Assembly: GCA_963585895.1 (NCBI GenBank)
Contig: OY757921.1
Location: forward strand, 54,529,590-54,593,589
Length of the DNA stretch: 64,000 bases
Reading direction: 5' to 3'
DNA from: Sepioteuthis lessoniana
Taxonomy: Eukaryota > Mollusca > Cephalopoda > Myopsida > Loliginidae
In this document: one piece after another, positions 25,880 through 39,400 of the stretch
Position numbering within the stretch: the stretch's first letter is position 1
Layout: every line of letters begins with the position of its first letter
Translations under genes and position numbers: made by a program
The notes under the pieces: generated by a model
The model's input: the letters and a program-made list of their open reading frames with translations, nothing else
Told to the model about the DNA's origin: nothing
The model's database searches: none

Positions 25880-28800
25880 CTTTGCGCAGGAAGACAAGGA
25901 GTATGTTTTGCTGAGGTTTGAGCTCTGGCGCCAATCAGTAACAGAACTTAAACCCGAGCCTAAACAAAAATTACTTAACTGCAAAAGCACCACACACAGA
26001 CACTTAACATTCGAAATTTAAATAGAATTGACCAGCTACCGAAGCTCACAGCGTCTGGGGCTGAGTAGACATACAATCATAGCGAAGTAGAAATTCCGGC
26101 AACGGATGGGCGTTTATCTCAGGATCTCCAATGAAAAACTCTATCAATGCAGTCATAGAAAGGATAAGAGTGCTTCTCAGTCCTTGTACCCTAAAATTAC
26201 TTCATAGCGTCGAGAAAATACAACCGAGAATGATAGTCGCTACATTTAGTGCAACCCAGCACAACAATCATCTCCTGCTACAGTCCTACCAATGCTAGTG
26301 ATGAAACGGACCTTATCACCTTCTACAATTAGATATCCTCCTTTGTCCGTATCATTCCCAAACAACATTCTAATCCTTGGCGGAAACATAAATACTCAAA
26401 TAGATAAAGACAAAAATAACAAAAATTTTGTTTACACAACTTGTCAAATAGAAATGGGGAACATCGAACAAAATTCTCACTTGAAAACAGACTAACATAT
26501 CTAAATACTAAATTCCAAAAAACTATAGAGTTATACTTACGCAAATATTGCAAAAGCACAGAAAGATTTCATCCTCATAAATAAGAAGTGGATTCAGAGC
26601 GCTTTGAAATGAGAGGCATACTCCTCTTTTGAAGGAGTGTCTTCCAATTACAAAATTGTAACAGCAAAAATACGACTGACACTATGCAGGAATACGACCC
26701 AATCAGCCAAAACCACAAACTATGACTGGTCCTCACTTAATAATAGAAATATTAGCAATAAATATACGATAACACTAAGAAACAAATTTGATGCTCCACT
26801 GGAGACATCAGAAACACATATTCCAAATGACGAATACGAAAACTTCGTCAACGCCCACGTGAGAGCAGTAGCAGTATGCATACCAACCGAACTAAGAACC
26901 ATAGGAGACACAAGCAGCTGGGAAATACCAGATGATGTGAAAACAGAATTCCAATGTAATAAACGAAACCCAACTAATGCCAACGCACAGAAACTAAAGA
27001 AGACACAAAGAGAATTAATTAACGCCTACCAAAAAGAATAAGTAGAATATATTCAAGAGAAGATCGATAAAATTAAAAACTCGGTAGAAGATAGTCATTC
27101 TCGAATGGCGTGGCAGACAGTAAATGAAGTGAGTAAAAGCTAAACTAAAAGCTAGCAGCCAAGAAGAACAAATACATTGGAAATTAAATTTCAAGTATAT
27201 ACTTGGAAACTCCTCTAAAAATCACAAATAAACCTATCTCGAAAATTATTGATAACCAACTAAATATCAAACTTGGACAGTTTACTAAAGAAAAAATCGA
27301 CGTAATACAAACAAAATTTAAAACAGCAAAGCTGCTGGTCTCAATGAAATACCGCCAGAAGTATGGAAGACAAATAAATTCAATGACTTTGCGGCTTCAA
27401 TACTGCAACGCCGTATATAATCAGAACACAAAAGAGAGATAACCAAAAGGCTGCACCTTTCCCCTCCCCAAGAAAAGTGACTTCGGAATCACCAAGAACT
27501 ACCGAGCATAACCCTTACTTCCAGTGTGGCTAAAGTTTTTAATGCTCTACGGCTCAATCGCATCGGACCAGAAATTGAGAAAATTCTTAGTAAGAATCAA
27601 AAATGATTTTCGGAGAAATCGACCAAAGACATCACAGATTTTGACAATCCGTTGAATTAGAAAAGGAGTTCGTACAAAATCCTAGAAGCGACATTCTTGT
27701 TCGTAGATCTCTTCAAAGCATTTGTTTTCATATTGTTGGAGTAGACTCGTTCACCTTGAATATAAGGTGGGAAGTAAACATGTTTGAAGAGTGAGCCTTC
27801 ACCGGCTATGACACGAGTTCGCATCGCAATTCGGGTCACACGCCAGGGGTGTTGTTCGCTGCATAGATTGGTTCGTATAGCTTGGTCACGTGGTCTTGCT
27901 ATGTTAATTAAGGCTACCAGACATAGGTACTGGTAAGCCGGAATCCATGTCACGCGCGCTGATCAAAGCACTCCTCAGGGAGCCGGAGAGGTAAGGTTTA
28001 TCGCCAGGTGCTTGAGGCGCCACATTTTAAGGTATGCCGTCGGGGTATTTTTTAAGCCACCGGGTGTGTGCCACCTGAACCATGATCTGCCTTAAAATAA
28101 TACTTTGTCCCGCACTCGCCCGTTTTGTAGGGCGCGCGACAAATAGAGTGACCGTTCACCGGAGTTAGCGAGTGACTGTGTAACCGGTAAGCAGCGTGTG
28201 AGCAGTGAGTAGTGAGCGAGGAGCAGTAAGCAAAGAGTAAACCAAGCTGGTACAGCTTACAGTCGGCAGTAAAGTGTGATTTGCCACAGCGTGCAGATTT
28301 TCCTTACTGTACGCAAACAGCACGTTACAACACATACATAGAGGGAAGATGGAGCAAAGACTTCTAGCATATGGTTTCCCCAAAGAAACTATCACAGCCA
28401 TATTGATGTTCTATAGTAACATGAAAGCAAGGTTAGCTCACCGGCTGTTTATAATCTACGCACTTCAAACATCGATAGATACACGTAGATCTAATGAAAG
28501 AAAATGACTTTACACTAAAAAAGGCAAGAAGCAGACGATACCCTGCACAAACTATTACAGGCGCAGACGATGCAGATGACATAACACTTCTTGCAAATAT
28601 ACCAACACAGGTCGAATCCCTGCTGCATAGTCGGAAACAGGCAGTAAGAGGAATTGGCCTGCATGTAAATGCAGACAAAACGAAGTATATGTGTTTTACT
28701 CAAAAAGGAGACACCTCTACTCTAAATAGCGGTTCTCTGAAATTAGAGGACAAGTTCATATACCTCGGTAGCAGCATCTCATTTACTGAAAGTGGTGTCA

Positions 28801-29290
28801 ATATGCGCCTTTAGAATGCATGGACTGCTATCGATAGGTTATTGATCATATGAGAGTCTAACCTATCCGATAAATCAAAATAATTTCTTCCAAGCAGCAC
28901 TTGTGTCAATTCTACTATTTGGATGTACCAAAATGATACTGGCGAAACATATGGAGAAATAGCTAAATAGGAATTACACGAAAATGCTACGAGAACAAAT
29001 CTTTGAAGCAACGTCCCATGAAACAACAGTTGTACGGCCACCTACTTCCTATCGCTAAAACCATCCAAATAACACGAGCAAGGCATGCAGGACACTGCTT
29101 GGGAAGCAAGAACGAACTCATAAGTGACGTTCTCCTATGAACCCATTCACATGAACGTGCCTGTGGTGGCCAGCCAACGAGAACTTAACCTACAACAGCT
29201 CTAAGCGAACACAGGATGTAGTCGAGAAGACCTGCGGGGAGCGATGGATGATAGGAACGAAAGTGGTAGCTACGTGACTTGATGATGATG
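25880..29290 (+). mobile_element. Decayed RTE element interrupted by a solo LTR
   Basis: Second RTE copy of the same family as the 42.6-45.3 kb element, roughly full in extent but full of stops and shifts. Recognisable pieces: endonuclease fragments around 26270-26480 (ISCYSPTNASDETDL in one frame), the region 26637-27041 matching the linker before the RT (NDEYENFVNAH), NKRNPTNANAQKLK, FVDLFKAF at about 27700, then after the LTR HREGRWSK and KARSRRYPAQTITGAD with DADDITLL in place of the YADD context (28560-28600). The C-terminal portion reaches about 29265 and ends in a TGATGATGATT tail. The RT reading frame is split at codons matching SIHRG by the 599-bp insertion at 27734-28332. Confidence 0.85.
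27734..28332 (+). mobile_element. Solo LTR inside the RTE
   Basis: Starts TGTTGGAGTAG and ends GTTACAACA, so the ends carry the TG...CA dinucleotides and a 5-bp inverted repeat (TGTTG/CAACA). It is flanked by CATAT (27729-27733) and CATAC (28333-28337), a 5-bp target duplication with one mismatch. Removing it restores the RTE reading across FIHRG at exactly this point, an independent proof of the insertion. No internal retroviral-type genes are present, so it is a solo LTR left by recombination. It is GC-richer than the host element. Confidence 0.85.
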
Positions 29291-30604
29291 ATTATTATTC
29301 GTTACGTGAAGAGAACTAGTTATAAGAAAATAGAGGTCAAATGACACTGTTTTGAAAGATCCAGCATTATACTTTTTATTCATCTCTGATATAATATTTA
29401 TGTTAAAAACTGCTGTTCTTTTTTCTTTCGACAACAACCACTACTATTACTACTGTTACTTAATAGATAAGTGAGATCTGTTTTTGACATTTAGAGTAGC
29501 ACTGAAATTCAGAACCGGCAAACTAAGGGAAAGATACCGTAACTTCAACTATTTTAATTGACAGCTGTAGAACTCGAGATCTGTCTGAGACCACGGATGG
29601 ATGGTTTCATTCAGGTGACGAAAACCATTATGAGTTAGAAGTTAGACAGTTAGTTATAGGCACTCAAAGTGAGCAGCTGAAACCCCCATCTTGCTCTCTA
29701 ATTTCCCATTCAGGCCGAGCGAGTAATAATGAAAAAAAGGTAAAATGTGCACATAAAATGGTCGTTGCGTTGTCATTCTTCATCAACGAATATGAATAAA
29801 AATGGCAACATGGAAGAGACATTAGAATGACCTAGACGACAAGAGTTGGCGATTGGAGAAGAAATGAAGGAAGTGAGGAACGAATGGAAGTGAGGTGAGG
29901 AGATAGGAACTGATTAATCATAGAGTAAGGCCTATAGAACGATCTTAGTGTAAGGCCAATATTCATACTACATATAACTAAAATCATATTCATACACGTA
30001 TAAATAATAGAACAGTAAAGAGTTATGCACTACTACTACAACTAATGATAATAATAACCCTGATATCCATCATGGCGGACCTGATCTGCATCATGCGAAT
30101 ATTGGCTATTATTTTTTCAGGTGCATGAACGATGACTTAAGTGACCACACAAACCAGGGACACGAACACAGAAAATGGACTAAGGACGACAACAAATTTG
30201 CACTTCACCGTGCTTTTATGAGCAGTCCTACACAAAGATGCAATAGGAAAATAATCATAGAAATCTGGGAAGACGGTGCTAGATTTCAGACAACAAGTCA
30301 AAGATTCGCTGACCAAGTTGGGACGATAATAAAGAAAGGTTAGTTTTCTGACTTTAGGTATTAGAAATACACTAAAAACAAATTGCGAATCAAGACAATA
30401 AGACCCTTTACTATTGTATTAGGGTCTTGTCTTCATTCGCTATTTTTAAACCAAATACTGAAAAATAAGAACACTTTAATCGAAACTAACCACAAAGTGA
30501 TAACCATATTTACCAATCCCTCCGCTCGGACAGGATATGACACAGGGTCAATTTTTAAGCGGAGTTTAACAGGTTTGAATTAAGATTTTTCCTTCTCCTA
30601 GACT

Positions 30605-30785
30605 AGTTGCCTCACCAAGGCTGAAGAACCCAGACTGCCCTACTGGATGGAGAATTATTCGATTCATACCTTTCCCAAGGGTCTTAGTGCTATGTGAAAT
30701 GCAATCGGTCTCGTCCAGGATTTGAACTCGTGTCGTCGTGTTCATTTCCTACGAAGATAACCATTACACTACGGGCACCTCCACA
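30605..30785 (-). mobile_element. tRNA-derived SINE, type B
   Basis: Inverted copy inside the long LINE. The minus strand has CCCGTAGTGTAATGGTTATC (A box), GAGTTCAAATCCTGG (B box), CTTGGGAAAGGTATGAATCG and TCTGGGTTCTTCAGCCTTGG. The promoter boxes are well preserved. Confidence 0.75.
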
Positions 30786-32057
30786 AAGTAATAACGATAG
30801 AAACGCTACACACCCAAACCACTCAGAAAAAAAAACTAACACAAGAAGAAAAAATGAATACAGAGATTTGAAAGAGGATTAGGTATGAAAAGAACACTAG
30901 ATTACATTCGCTAAGAAACAATGATTGGAGAACAATCAAGACAGAAATTGAAAAGAATAAACGAATTATAAACTCATATCTCAACTAATGACATCACGGA
31001 ATTAAACTAACTAATCTATGCAGAAGCAAATTTAGTGTGAAATAAAATAGGTCTTCACGAACAGAAACTCAAAATCTGAATGGGAAATTCGACTGAAAAC
31101 GCTGAGAAGAAATCTACGTTAAGAAGCAAACATGATAAGACAGAGGAAGAACACTGTAATATGTTGGGACGAAAAGAAAAAAAGCAACTTCAATATTATA
31201 ACAAACAATACAACTCGAAGGTATAGATATGGAGACTGAATAAAACAATACAGACAAAACGAGACATTCCAAAACAATGAAAAAAAATTCTACCAGCAAG
31301 TAGGAGAGAATGTACCAACACATTCCAACAACTGGATAACAGGGAAACGAAACAATTTTGGAGCAAAATATAGGAACAGAGAGGGCATAACAGAAAAGCC
31401 AAATGGATAAGCAACATGGGAAAAGAGTTAGAACTCAAAAAAGACCCAATGGCGAAAATACACTGCGATTCACTCAGAGCAACTCTAAAAAGTGCCAATT
31501 TGGTAAAACCCAGGTCGTGATGGCATAAGTGGATACTCGTTTAAAAGAATCACTTCTATCCACAAGAAACTGGCTATCGAAATGAATAAATGCTAACAAG
31601 AAACAGACATACCCGAATGGATAACCAAAGAAAAGACCACCCTGATCCAAAAAGACCCGCACATGTTCCTACCGATAATGTGGAAAATACTAACCGCACA
31701 AATTAGGGAGGAGATTTATTATTCGCTGATAAGCTGCAGACTGTTCCACGGGGAACAAAAAGAATGAAAGGGAAGGAGAGGAACAGGTGAGCTACTATAC
31801 ATTGATCAACACATCCTCAAGGACAGCAGAACGAGAAGAAAAATGTAGCTATAGTGTGGATTGACAAAAAGGCATATATTGTCCGGCAAAGCAGGATAAT
31901 AGACTGTCTCAAAATGAAGATATCCGGTGAAGTCATAAAGTTTATCAAGAATACCATGGAAAATTGGAGTCAAACTGACACCAGGAGGAAAAAGCTTAAC
32001 TGAAGTGAAAATCAAGAAAGGAATCTTCCAGTGAGATGTGCTATCACCATTACTATT

Positions 32058-32100
32058 TGTTGTAACGATGATTCCACTATTTGTTGTAACGATGATTTCC
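32058..32100 (+). repeat. 24-bp tandem duplication in LINE
   Basis: ACTATTTGTTGTAACGATGATT occurs twice head-to-tail inside the decayed LINE, just after the LSPLLFVV motif. Confidence 0.75.
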
Positions 32101-33700
32101 TCTTCGGAAATGCACTGGCGGAGACAAACTTCATAAATCACCAGAAAAATCAATCAATTCTATGGACGACATGAAACTGTTTGCGAAAAATGAAAAGAAT
32201 TGGAAACCCTAATAAAGGCAGTGGGGATATACAGCAACTATGTAAGGATGGAATTTGGCTTAGGAAAATGTCACATGCTAATAAGGAAAAGTGGAAAACT
32301 ACAAATGAGGGAAGAAACCTAATCAAGGAACTACCAAATCAAGAAAAATCAGAATGCTCTGGAGAAAAGGAAACTTACAAATACTTGGGAATATTGGAAG
32401 CAGAAATGAAAGTAAAAATTAAATATAGGATACCTCAGGAGAACGAGAAAACTACTCGAAACCAAACTACATAGCAGAAAGTTCATCAAAGGGGTTAACA
32501 ACTGGGTTGTCTCCGTCGTGAGATACTCGGAACCATTCTTAAAGTAGACGAGAGAAGAACTTCTACAAATGTCCCGAAGAACTCATGACAATGCATAAGG
32601 CATAGATCCTAGAGATAACGTAGACTGTATGTGTCAAGAAAAGGAAAAAGAAAACTCGCCAGCTTTCAAGATAGCTTCGATGCATACAACGACTAGAAGA
32701 CTACATAAAAATGTTCACATGAAGACTGATTACAGTAACAAGAAACACTACAGACAACGCAAGCATCAGTAGAAGAAAAATAACCAAAAAACGAAAATGG
32801 GAAGAAAAACAACTGCATGGATATTTCAGGCAACGAACAAACGAAATCTCACACTAGAAAACTTGGATATGGCTAAGAAAGAGAAACCTTACTGAGTTTC
32901 TTCTAATACCAACACAAAACAATGCCCTAAGTAAATATAGAAAAGATACAACCAAATAGTAAGTGTATGTCATGTAATGATAGAGACGAAGCGATCAATC
33001 ATCTGATAAGCGAATGCAACAAATTAGCACAAAAAGCGTATAAGACTAGACACGACTGAGTGGGGAAGATGAGCCACAGAGAGTTGTGCCAGAAGTTTAA
33101 ATTTGATCATATGAACTAGTTGTGTATGCACAACCCGGAATCTTCCCGGGAAAATGAGACACTCAAATTTTGAGATACAATTGACCACTTAATCTCGGCT
33201 AGACGACCAGGCCGAGTGATAGTCAACAAAAAGAGAACCTACTGAATAATAAACTCTGCCATCTCGACAGACTACAGAGTAAAATTGAAAGAAAGTGAAA
33301 AAGATATAAATATCAAGACGTTGTTAGAGAATTTAAGAAAGAAAAACAATGGAACATGAGCGAAAAGAGAGATAAGAATCTATACCTTGCTAGAGAACTA
33401 AAAAAAACTATGGAACATAAAGGTCACGGTTTTACCAGTGGCAAATGGTGAGTTCGGAGCTATCCCCAAAGGATTGGTAAAGGGACTCGAAGACATGGAA
33501 ATATCAGGGCAAGTGGAGACCATCAAGACAACAACATTATTAAGATCATCCAGAGAGAGTCTTGGAGATTTGAGGAGACTAGCAGAAATTACGCTTTTGA
33601 TTTACATTTCCATGCCTTCCATTTCTTTTAACTTTTCTTTTCTCATAACTTTTCAACTAAATTTACTAAAAGAAGCGAAATAAACTAAGAATAATACACC

Positions 33701-34974
33701 CTTAAAATTTCATCAACTTATCTCATAATCTTTGAGAGATTTATTTTAGATATAATCATCCATCTATTCATAATTACAAGGTACTCACTTCTTTCCAGAC
33801 AATAAACTAACGATTAAGTAAATTTGGGCAATTTAATCACGTCGACTGTAATGTTTAGACAATTTTCTTCTCTAAATGAAATAGAATCGAAAATTATATT
33901 GAATAATTTGATGATGTTCGGAAGATCTCATTATTACTCATGAAATATCACGAATTACATTTTGTTTAAAATCTTTTAAAATATCTTTTCACTTCTTTTT
34001 TCTTACTTCTCTCTCTCTCTCTCTCTCTCTCCCCCTCTCTCTCTCTCTCTCTCTTCTATTTGTTTCTCTCTGTCTACGCTACATTTTTTTTCTTATCCCT
34101 TCTTTGATTCTTTCTTTCTTTCTTTTCCAGTGAAATAGACGATAAGAGTCTGATTTATAATGTTATTGTTTCCTCTGTCATCCGTTTCTTTCTTATGTGT
34201 TCTTTTATTTATTTCTGATCTGTTGCTTGCTCTTTTTATTTCCTTTCTTTCTTCACAATCAAATATCTGAGTTAATGGCTAGGTGTAACATTCGAACAGA
34301 TGCGTTCATGTTTTTTTCTTACAATAATAATAATTATCTGGTTTCTGGTTTGTATTTCATAATTATAAACAAAAATATATTACTTATAACTAAACCTACA
34401 GTTTCATGTTCTAAAGCTTATTTCATTCTCCGGTAAAACGTGTCCTTTTTTTCCTTTGACTCCTCTCTGGTTCGCCGAATTTGACAGAGTACCTTTTCCA
34501 TTTATCAGTCATCTAGGGACAAGTTCCTCTAATATTTGTCTCTTTTAATTTTCTATGGCATAGAATAAAGAAATCACAATGTCTTGATGGATTGATTTTC
34601 GACACCCTTAACCGCCCAAAATGGGAATGTCTTCAATTTTCAATCAGAACTATCATTCTGAATGACTCTAAACGGGAAACAGTGGTTGCTCATTCTTAAT
34701 TATTTTTTACAACAACAACATGGTTCACAATTTAATGTAATTCCTATGCTTCTTTCTCTTCAGCGTTATTTCTGTATTCAGATTGGTTAACAATATCTTT
34801 CTTCTAAAAACTGAAAAACCCAGTCCACTTGAAAACAAATAAACAAACAAAATAGGCGTTGTAAAATGATTGTATGGTTATTCATAATCCATTTCTATTT
34901 GAAAATAATTGACAGTGCCAATGTATTCGTTAAAGTCAATAATGAGTATCTAAAATCATGTCAAGGACCTAGAG
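33701..34974. other. No gene seen
   Basis: AT-rich sequence with a (CT)n tract at 34011-34052. No recognisable frame or repeat boundary. Confidence 0.55.
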
Positions 34975-35460
34975 CCTAGTCGGCCGGAGCTATAGAATAC
35001 TCCAACTGCATCTCTGCTGCGGATAAAACTTATGTCCTGGATATGGAACTATTACTTCCACATCCACTCTGTCAGGGTTCCATCTATGAATCAAATAGAA
35101 CTGCTAAACCATTCAACTGTATACAAACAAATGACTGATATTAAATTGAATTATTAATGTTAAATAGCAATATTTGAAAATATTTAACTGTGTATAAATA
35201 AAACAATTGATGTTAGATTGCAACAATACTTGAAACCATTTAACTGTATGCAAGATAATGGATAGAATTATTCTTACTAGATAGTAATACTTGAAACCAT
35301 TTAACTGTGTGAAAACAAATTAGCTCGGGCTTGTTTAAAATGTTAGCAACAAACAAATCATATATGTTCAATTTATATTTCTATGAACAGGATTTGGCAT
35401 TAAATAACCTAAAAAAAATTGATATGCCATAAACCCAAACAACCAGCCATCAACTACCTG
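34975..35460 (+). mobile_element. Minisatellite-bearing element, diverged copy
   Basis: Decayed head with GTCCTGGATATGGAAC, then repeats of a CTTGAAACCATTTAACTGTGT-like unit, then tail AGGATTTGGCATTAAATAACC and TTGATATGCCATAAACCC. The unit differs from that in the other copies, so the array evolved separately. Confidence 0.6.
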
Positions 35461-35817
35461 TTGGTTGTATATTTCCAGAAACAACCTCAATTCTTTGTTA
35501 GAGATTCCGGTGCTCCAAGCTACATATAACTTTAAATGTTTGACTTACATTTAAAATACCAGAAAAGCCTTTAATATAATAAGGGAATTAGGAAAGGCAT
35601 TGCTAGTTAATTTGATCTGTAATGAGTGCACCACTGTAGTAGCTTCTTAACAGAAAAGGCTAAACGTAATAATAATATCCCTAAAGACCATGTTCGTGCA
35701 TAGGATGAAGTGTAAATAAGAAATCGTAGAGGAGAAATGCGTCTTATAAGACAATAACCAATCTAATTAATTTGGTTTGTTTTCGCTCATTAATATATCT
35801 GTGGAAAGCTTTAAAAG

Positions 35818-36387
35818 TGTTATGGTACAGGAAAAGGGTCTCAAAGAGAACAGAAGACAACGGTTATAGTATAGACATATATTTGCAAGAACAAAGATTG
35901 GTTACAAGAACATAGGACAGCAAGCTAGTTCGCATAACGGCGAAGGGGCGAGGTTAGCTTCCGGAACAAGAACGGATATTTATTGCGCGCCCCACCGAAC
36001 AGGCAAGTGCAGCACAAGGTCTTTTTTAGGTGGGTCCGAGGGCAGAGCAAGAGCCCACACACACCAGGCATTTTCTACGGCTCCGTCAGCATTCCCCTTA
36101 TTTGGGGTGCCTCAGGCGCCGGCCAATAAACCCAGCCCCCAAAGAGGGTAAAAGCCTGGGGGGATAGCCCTCTGAGACCGGAGGAAATCACCAGTCGACA
36201 AGCCCAGTCATATCCGAGCCCGACCTATCGACTTGAGTGCCGACCAGACACCTTCTGTTTAATTCCTTGCATTTACAAAGAAGGCACAAGGCCTTGGAAT
36301 TTTGAGGGGGAAGGGAAAGGAAAAGTCACGCTGTTCCTAAGGGTACTATGGGGACCTAGCTAGCCACATTCACCTACCCATTCAACA
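35818..36387 (-). mobile_element. Possible LTR, GC-rich segment
   Basis: GC-rich segment downstream of the Tx1-like LINE. On the minus strand it could run from TGTTGAATGG (36387) to ...TACCATAACA (35818), with GCGCAATAAATA near 35965 in the position of a polyadenylation signal. A resembling CGCGCGACAAATA string occurs in the 27.7-kb LTR. The flanking 5-mers (AAAAG, GTATA) do not match, so this is a candidate only. It could instead be an unrelated untranslated segment. Confidence 0.35.
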
Positions 36388-36489
36388 GTATATAACCATT
36401 CATCCATCACCATGAGCGCTGCAACCACCAAAATACCATATTTGCTCAATGAAAAAGACCTACTTAAAATCCCGAATGGGATGTATGAT

Positions 36490-39400
36490 TTTATTTACAA
36501 TTAATGATTTATTTACAATGAATGTTATATAATGAGAATGGAAGAAAAAAACCGAAATGCAATAAAATGAAACCAAGGAAAAAATTTTCCTGTTTGGTTG
36601 CCCTCCCATACCCACGTCTACGAAATGGAGGCCGTCTGTTTTCCGGTGTCCGAAAACACCGAAAACAACCCGGACCTACTCTAGGTGGGAGAGGGATCCT
36701 AGCCTTATGAGGCAAAAAAACAACACAAGGTTGAGCGCGATGCGGGGAGTTAAATGACAGATAATATGAATTATATAGAGTAGAGTGATTTTTGAGGTAG
36801 AAAAATAATGGGGATGGGGAAAATCTTGGACACTAGCAACTAGATGACTGGGGCGATGACTCAAAACATACTGCTAACTAGGCTTCAAGGGGGAAAGAAA
36901 GCTTTTACCCGGTGTGGGGCCCCGGAGGACCCGTACTGTAGACGCCATGGGCAAGGGAAGGATGACTCCAAAATTGCCCCCTTTCTTACAACCAGGTTCC
37001 CTGCATTCACCCACCTTTTGTCGAATGTTATGCGGTCCAAGCGTTTTCTATCGCATCTGATTTTGACCCTAAGCTGATGCCTAAAGTTCAAAACCAGATC
37101 ACGACGAGAAAAGTTTGCATTGTCATACAATCCTTTCGTTCGCGTCGTCCAAGTCGCTATTCGAGCTACAGCTAGGATCACGAAGAACACCACACGCTTC
37201 TCACCCTGAAACGGAGGAAGAACGTTGTCAACAACGTAACTAACGTCGAGCAGCACGAGCTGCTTGGGTTCGATGCGAGCCGTCCACTTCCCGACGTTAT
37301 CACAGAACGGGCGAAGTTGCTCGCAGTAGTAGAAGGGGTAGCCAGCCGTTTCTTCTAAACCACTGCCGCAGCGAACACAATCGGGCAGGTCTGCCAGGCC
37401 CGCTATGAAGTCCAAGACGAGTAGGTGTAACGCATTTCGTGCAAGTCACCAGGTGAGCGAGAACTCGGAGTTGTTCAAGAACCTCGATCCTGGCGCCCAA
37501 TTCCAGTGAAAGCGGCTCTCCTCCGCTATCCAGCCGTGCCGCTCGCTCAGAGGATCAGAAGCGGAACTCACCACTAGTTCCCGATACAGCTTTTTCCGAG
37601 GCAGTGAAAGGTCTCTGGACTCAGAAAGATTACGAAGGGCCGCTTAGCCTCGAGAACAAAGAGTGCTTCACCCATCGGCCTACGTCGAACTTCAGCCTTT
37701 GGGACTAACTTGAGGAGTGGAAAATCTGACTAGCCTTATGTCTCCACACTGCTTCTGTTGTCAACAATTGGCCCAAGTATTCAAGTCTTTCAGCAAGCCA
37801 GTGGCTCTCCAGATCAGGCATGCCCAGACCCCCGTTGCGCGTACGTTGGATGCAGATCTGTCTACGGACATTCGGCCTTCGGCCTCCCAAGAGCAATCTG
37901 GAGAGGGGTTGTTGAAGCGCCATCCGATGTTCCTTAAGCAGAGGAAGTACAGCCAATTGGTAAAGGATCAAGGGGAAGACGTACACAGCGCATGCCACCG
38001 CTCTGCCCTTTAAGGAAAACCTAGGGCCCTCGAAGGGTATCGCTACCCCTCCAAGGACCGAGCCGCAAACCTTCGCTTTTGTCAAAATTGACCTTGACAC
38101 CTGCTATCCACTCGTAGTCACCACCCACATTCTTCCCAGCCTCTATATCCAGGAGGCGGGATACAAAGACTGTGATATCATTGGCGAACGCGGAAACCCT
38201 TGCTGTAAGAGGGCCAGCAAAAGGGACACCCCGCAGGGTCGGATCCGTCCCCTCATCCCTAAGCCTACGGAGCAGGGACACTAAAGCGAGGACATAGGGA
38301 AAGGGAGACAGTGGGCAGCCCTGCGAAACCGAACATGCGATCGCGAACGCCCTCGAACGCCTTCCGTTCACCAGCACCACTGCTAATCCATCTGCGGAAC
38401 TCCGGTTCGAATCCGGCAGTGTCCAAAACAGATGCCAAAAACCGATGGTAAACCCTATCGAAGGCCTTGGACTGATCTAAACTGATCCGCGCGACTTCCG
38501 TGCCGTCTTCTATCCTCTCTAGGACCTCGCGATACAAATGAGAGATTGTCTTGGATCAATCTTCCCTTCACAACGTAGGTCTGCTCGGGGCCGAGCAGAT
38601 CGCTAATGACAAGCTGTAAACGATTCGCTAAGACCCGGGCCCAAATCTTTAACTCTGTGTTAAGTAGATTTATGGGCCTGTAATCATCTAAACCCTCCCA
38701 AACATGCTTCCCACCTTTCTTCAGCAATGTGAACACGCCCTTGGTAACGCTACCAGGGATGGTTTCCTGGGCGAACCAATGGTTGAACATATCCGTCAGA
38801 ATAGGCACAAACATGTGCGGCAGCCTTAAGTACACTTCGTAGGGTAAACCATATAGTCCTGGCGACTTGTTGAGGCTGACCTGCTTCAATGCATCACGAA
38901 CTTCGCATTCAGTAATCACACCCTCGCAACTAGCCGCTTCAGCCGCCCCGGGGCGGGGGAAGTCGGCAAGATAGCTGCAAAACTCTTCAAGCCGGAGATC
39001 AGGACAGCGGGCAAAGCGATCATTAAAGTGCACCCAATAGGCATCACGTATCTTGCGATTCGCTCACATCACGCTCCCATCCGGGGACATGACAGAATCG
39101 ATATACCGATCGGGAAACCTTCGCACTTTTTCTTCACGCGCAGTCGCGTTCGATTTCTCAGCTTCGTTGAGAACTCTTTTAAAACTAGACCTAAGTACGT
39201 ATCCCTTGTAGCGTTCGCTAGACATACGCTCAATGCCCCTCCTAGCTAGCTGTACGGTTAGGGAGTCTATCTTTCATAGATTTCGCCTCTTTGGTCCTAT
39301 CTAGCTTGAGCTGACGACCGTACTTCGTGGCGAAATCTTTAATCCTATGTTTAAGAGAAACCCACCACCTATTCCCGGTAACCGCCCCCACTAACGCCTG

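Larger units (their letters stand above)
30060..33700 (+). mobile_element. Long decayed LINE with CCHC-type tail
   Basis: Non-LTR retroelement close to full length but heavily mutated. N-terminal 72 codons at 30125-30343 (HRKWTKDDNKFALHRAF, QRFADQVGTI) form a small DNA-binding-like opening domain. RT pieces follow in mixed frames: GRDGISGYSFKRITS (31510), RREEIYYSLI-like text near 31700, LLYIDQHILKDSR (31800), GGKSLTEVKI (31985), LSPLLFVV (32040). Later come KETYKYLGILE (32370), RTRKLLETKLHSRK (32440) and a finger-like CMSCNDRDEAINHLISEC (about 32955) with RHD, and the end IPKGLVKGLEDMEISGQVE (33450). It is the same family as 24140-24850. The clade (possibly R4/Dong-like) is not settled by eye. 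Confidence 0.75.

Noticed and set aside
36413..36505. Short + strand frame starting MSAATTKIPYLLNEKD after a TATA-like motif
   Set aside because: It looks like the start of an element's ORF1, but it is only 30 codons long, ends at the Tx1-like 3' end and has no continuation. It cannot be assigned.
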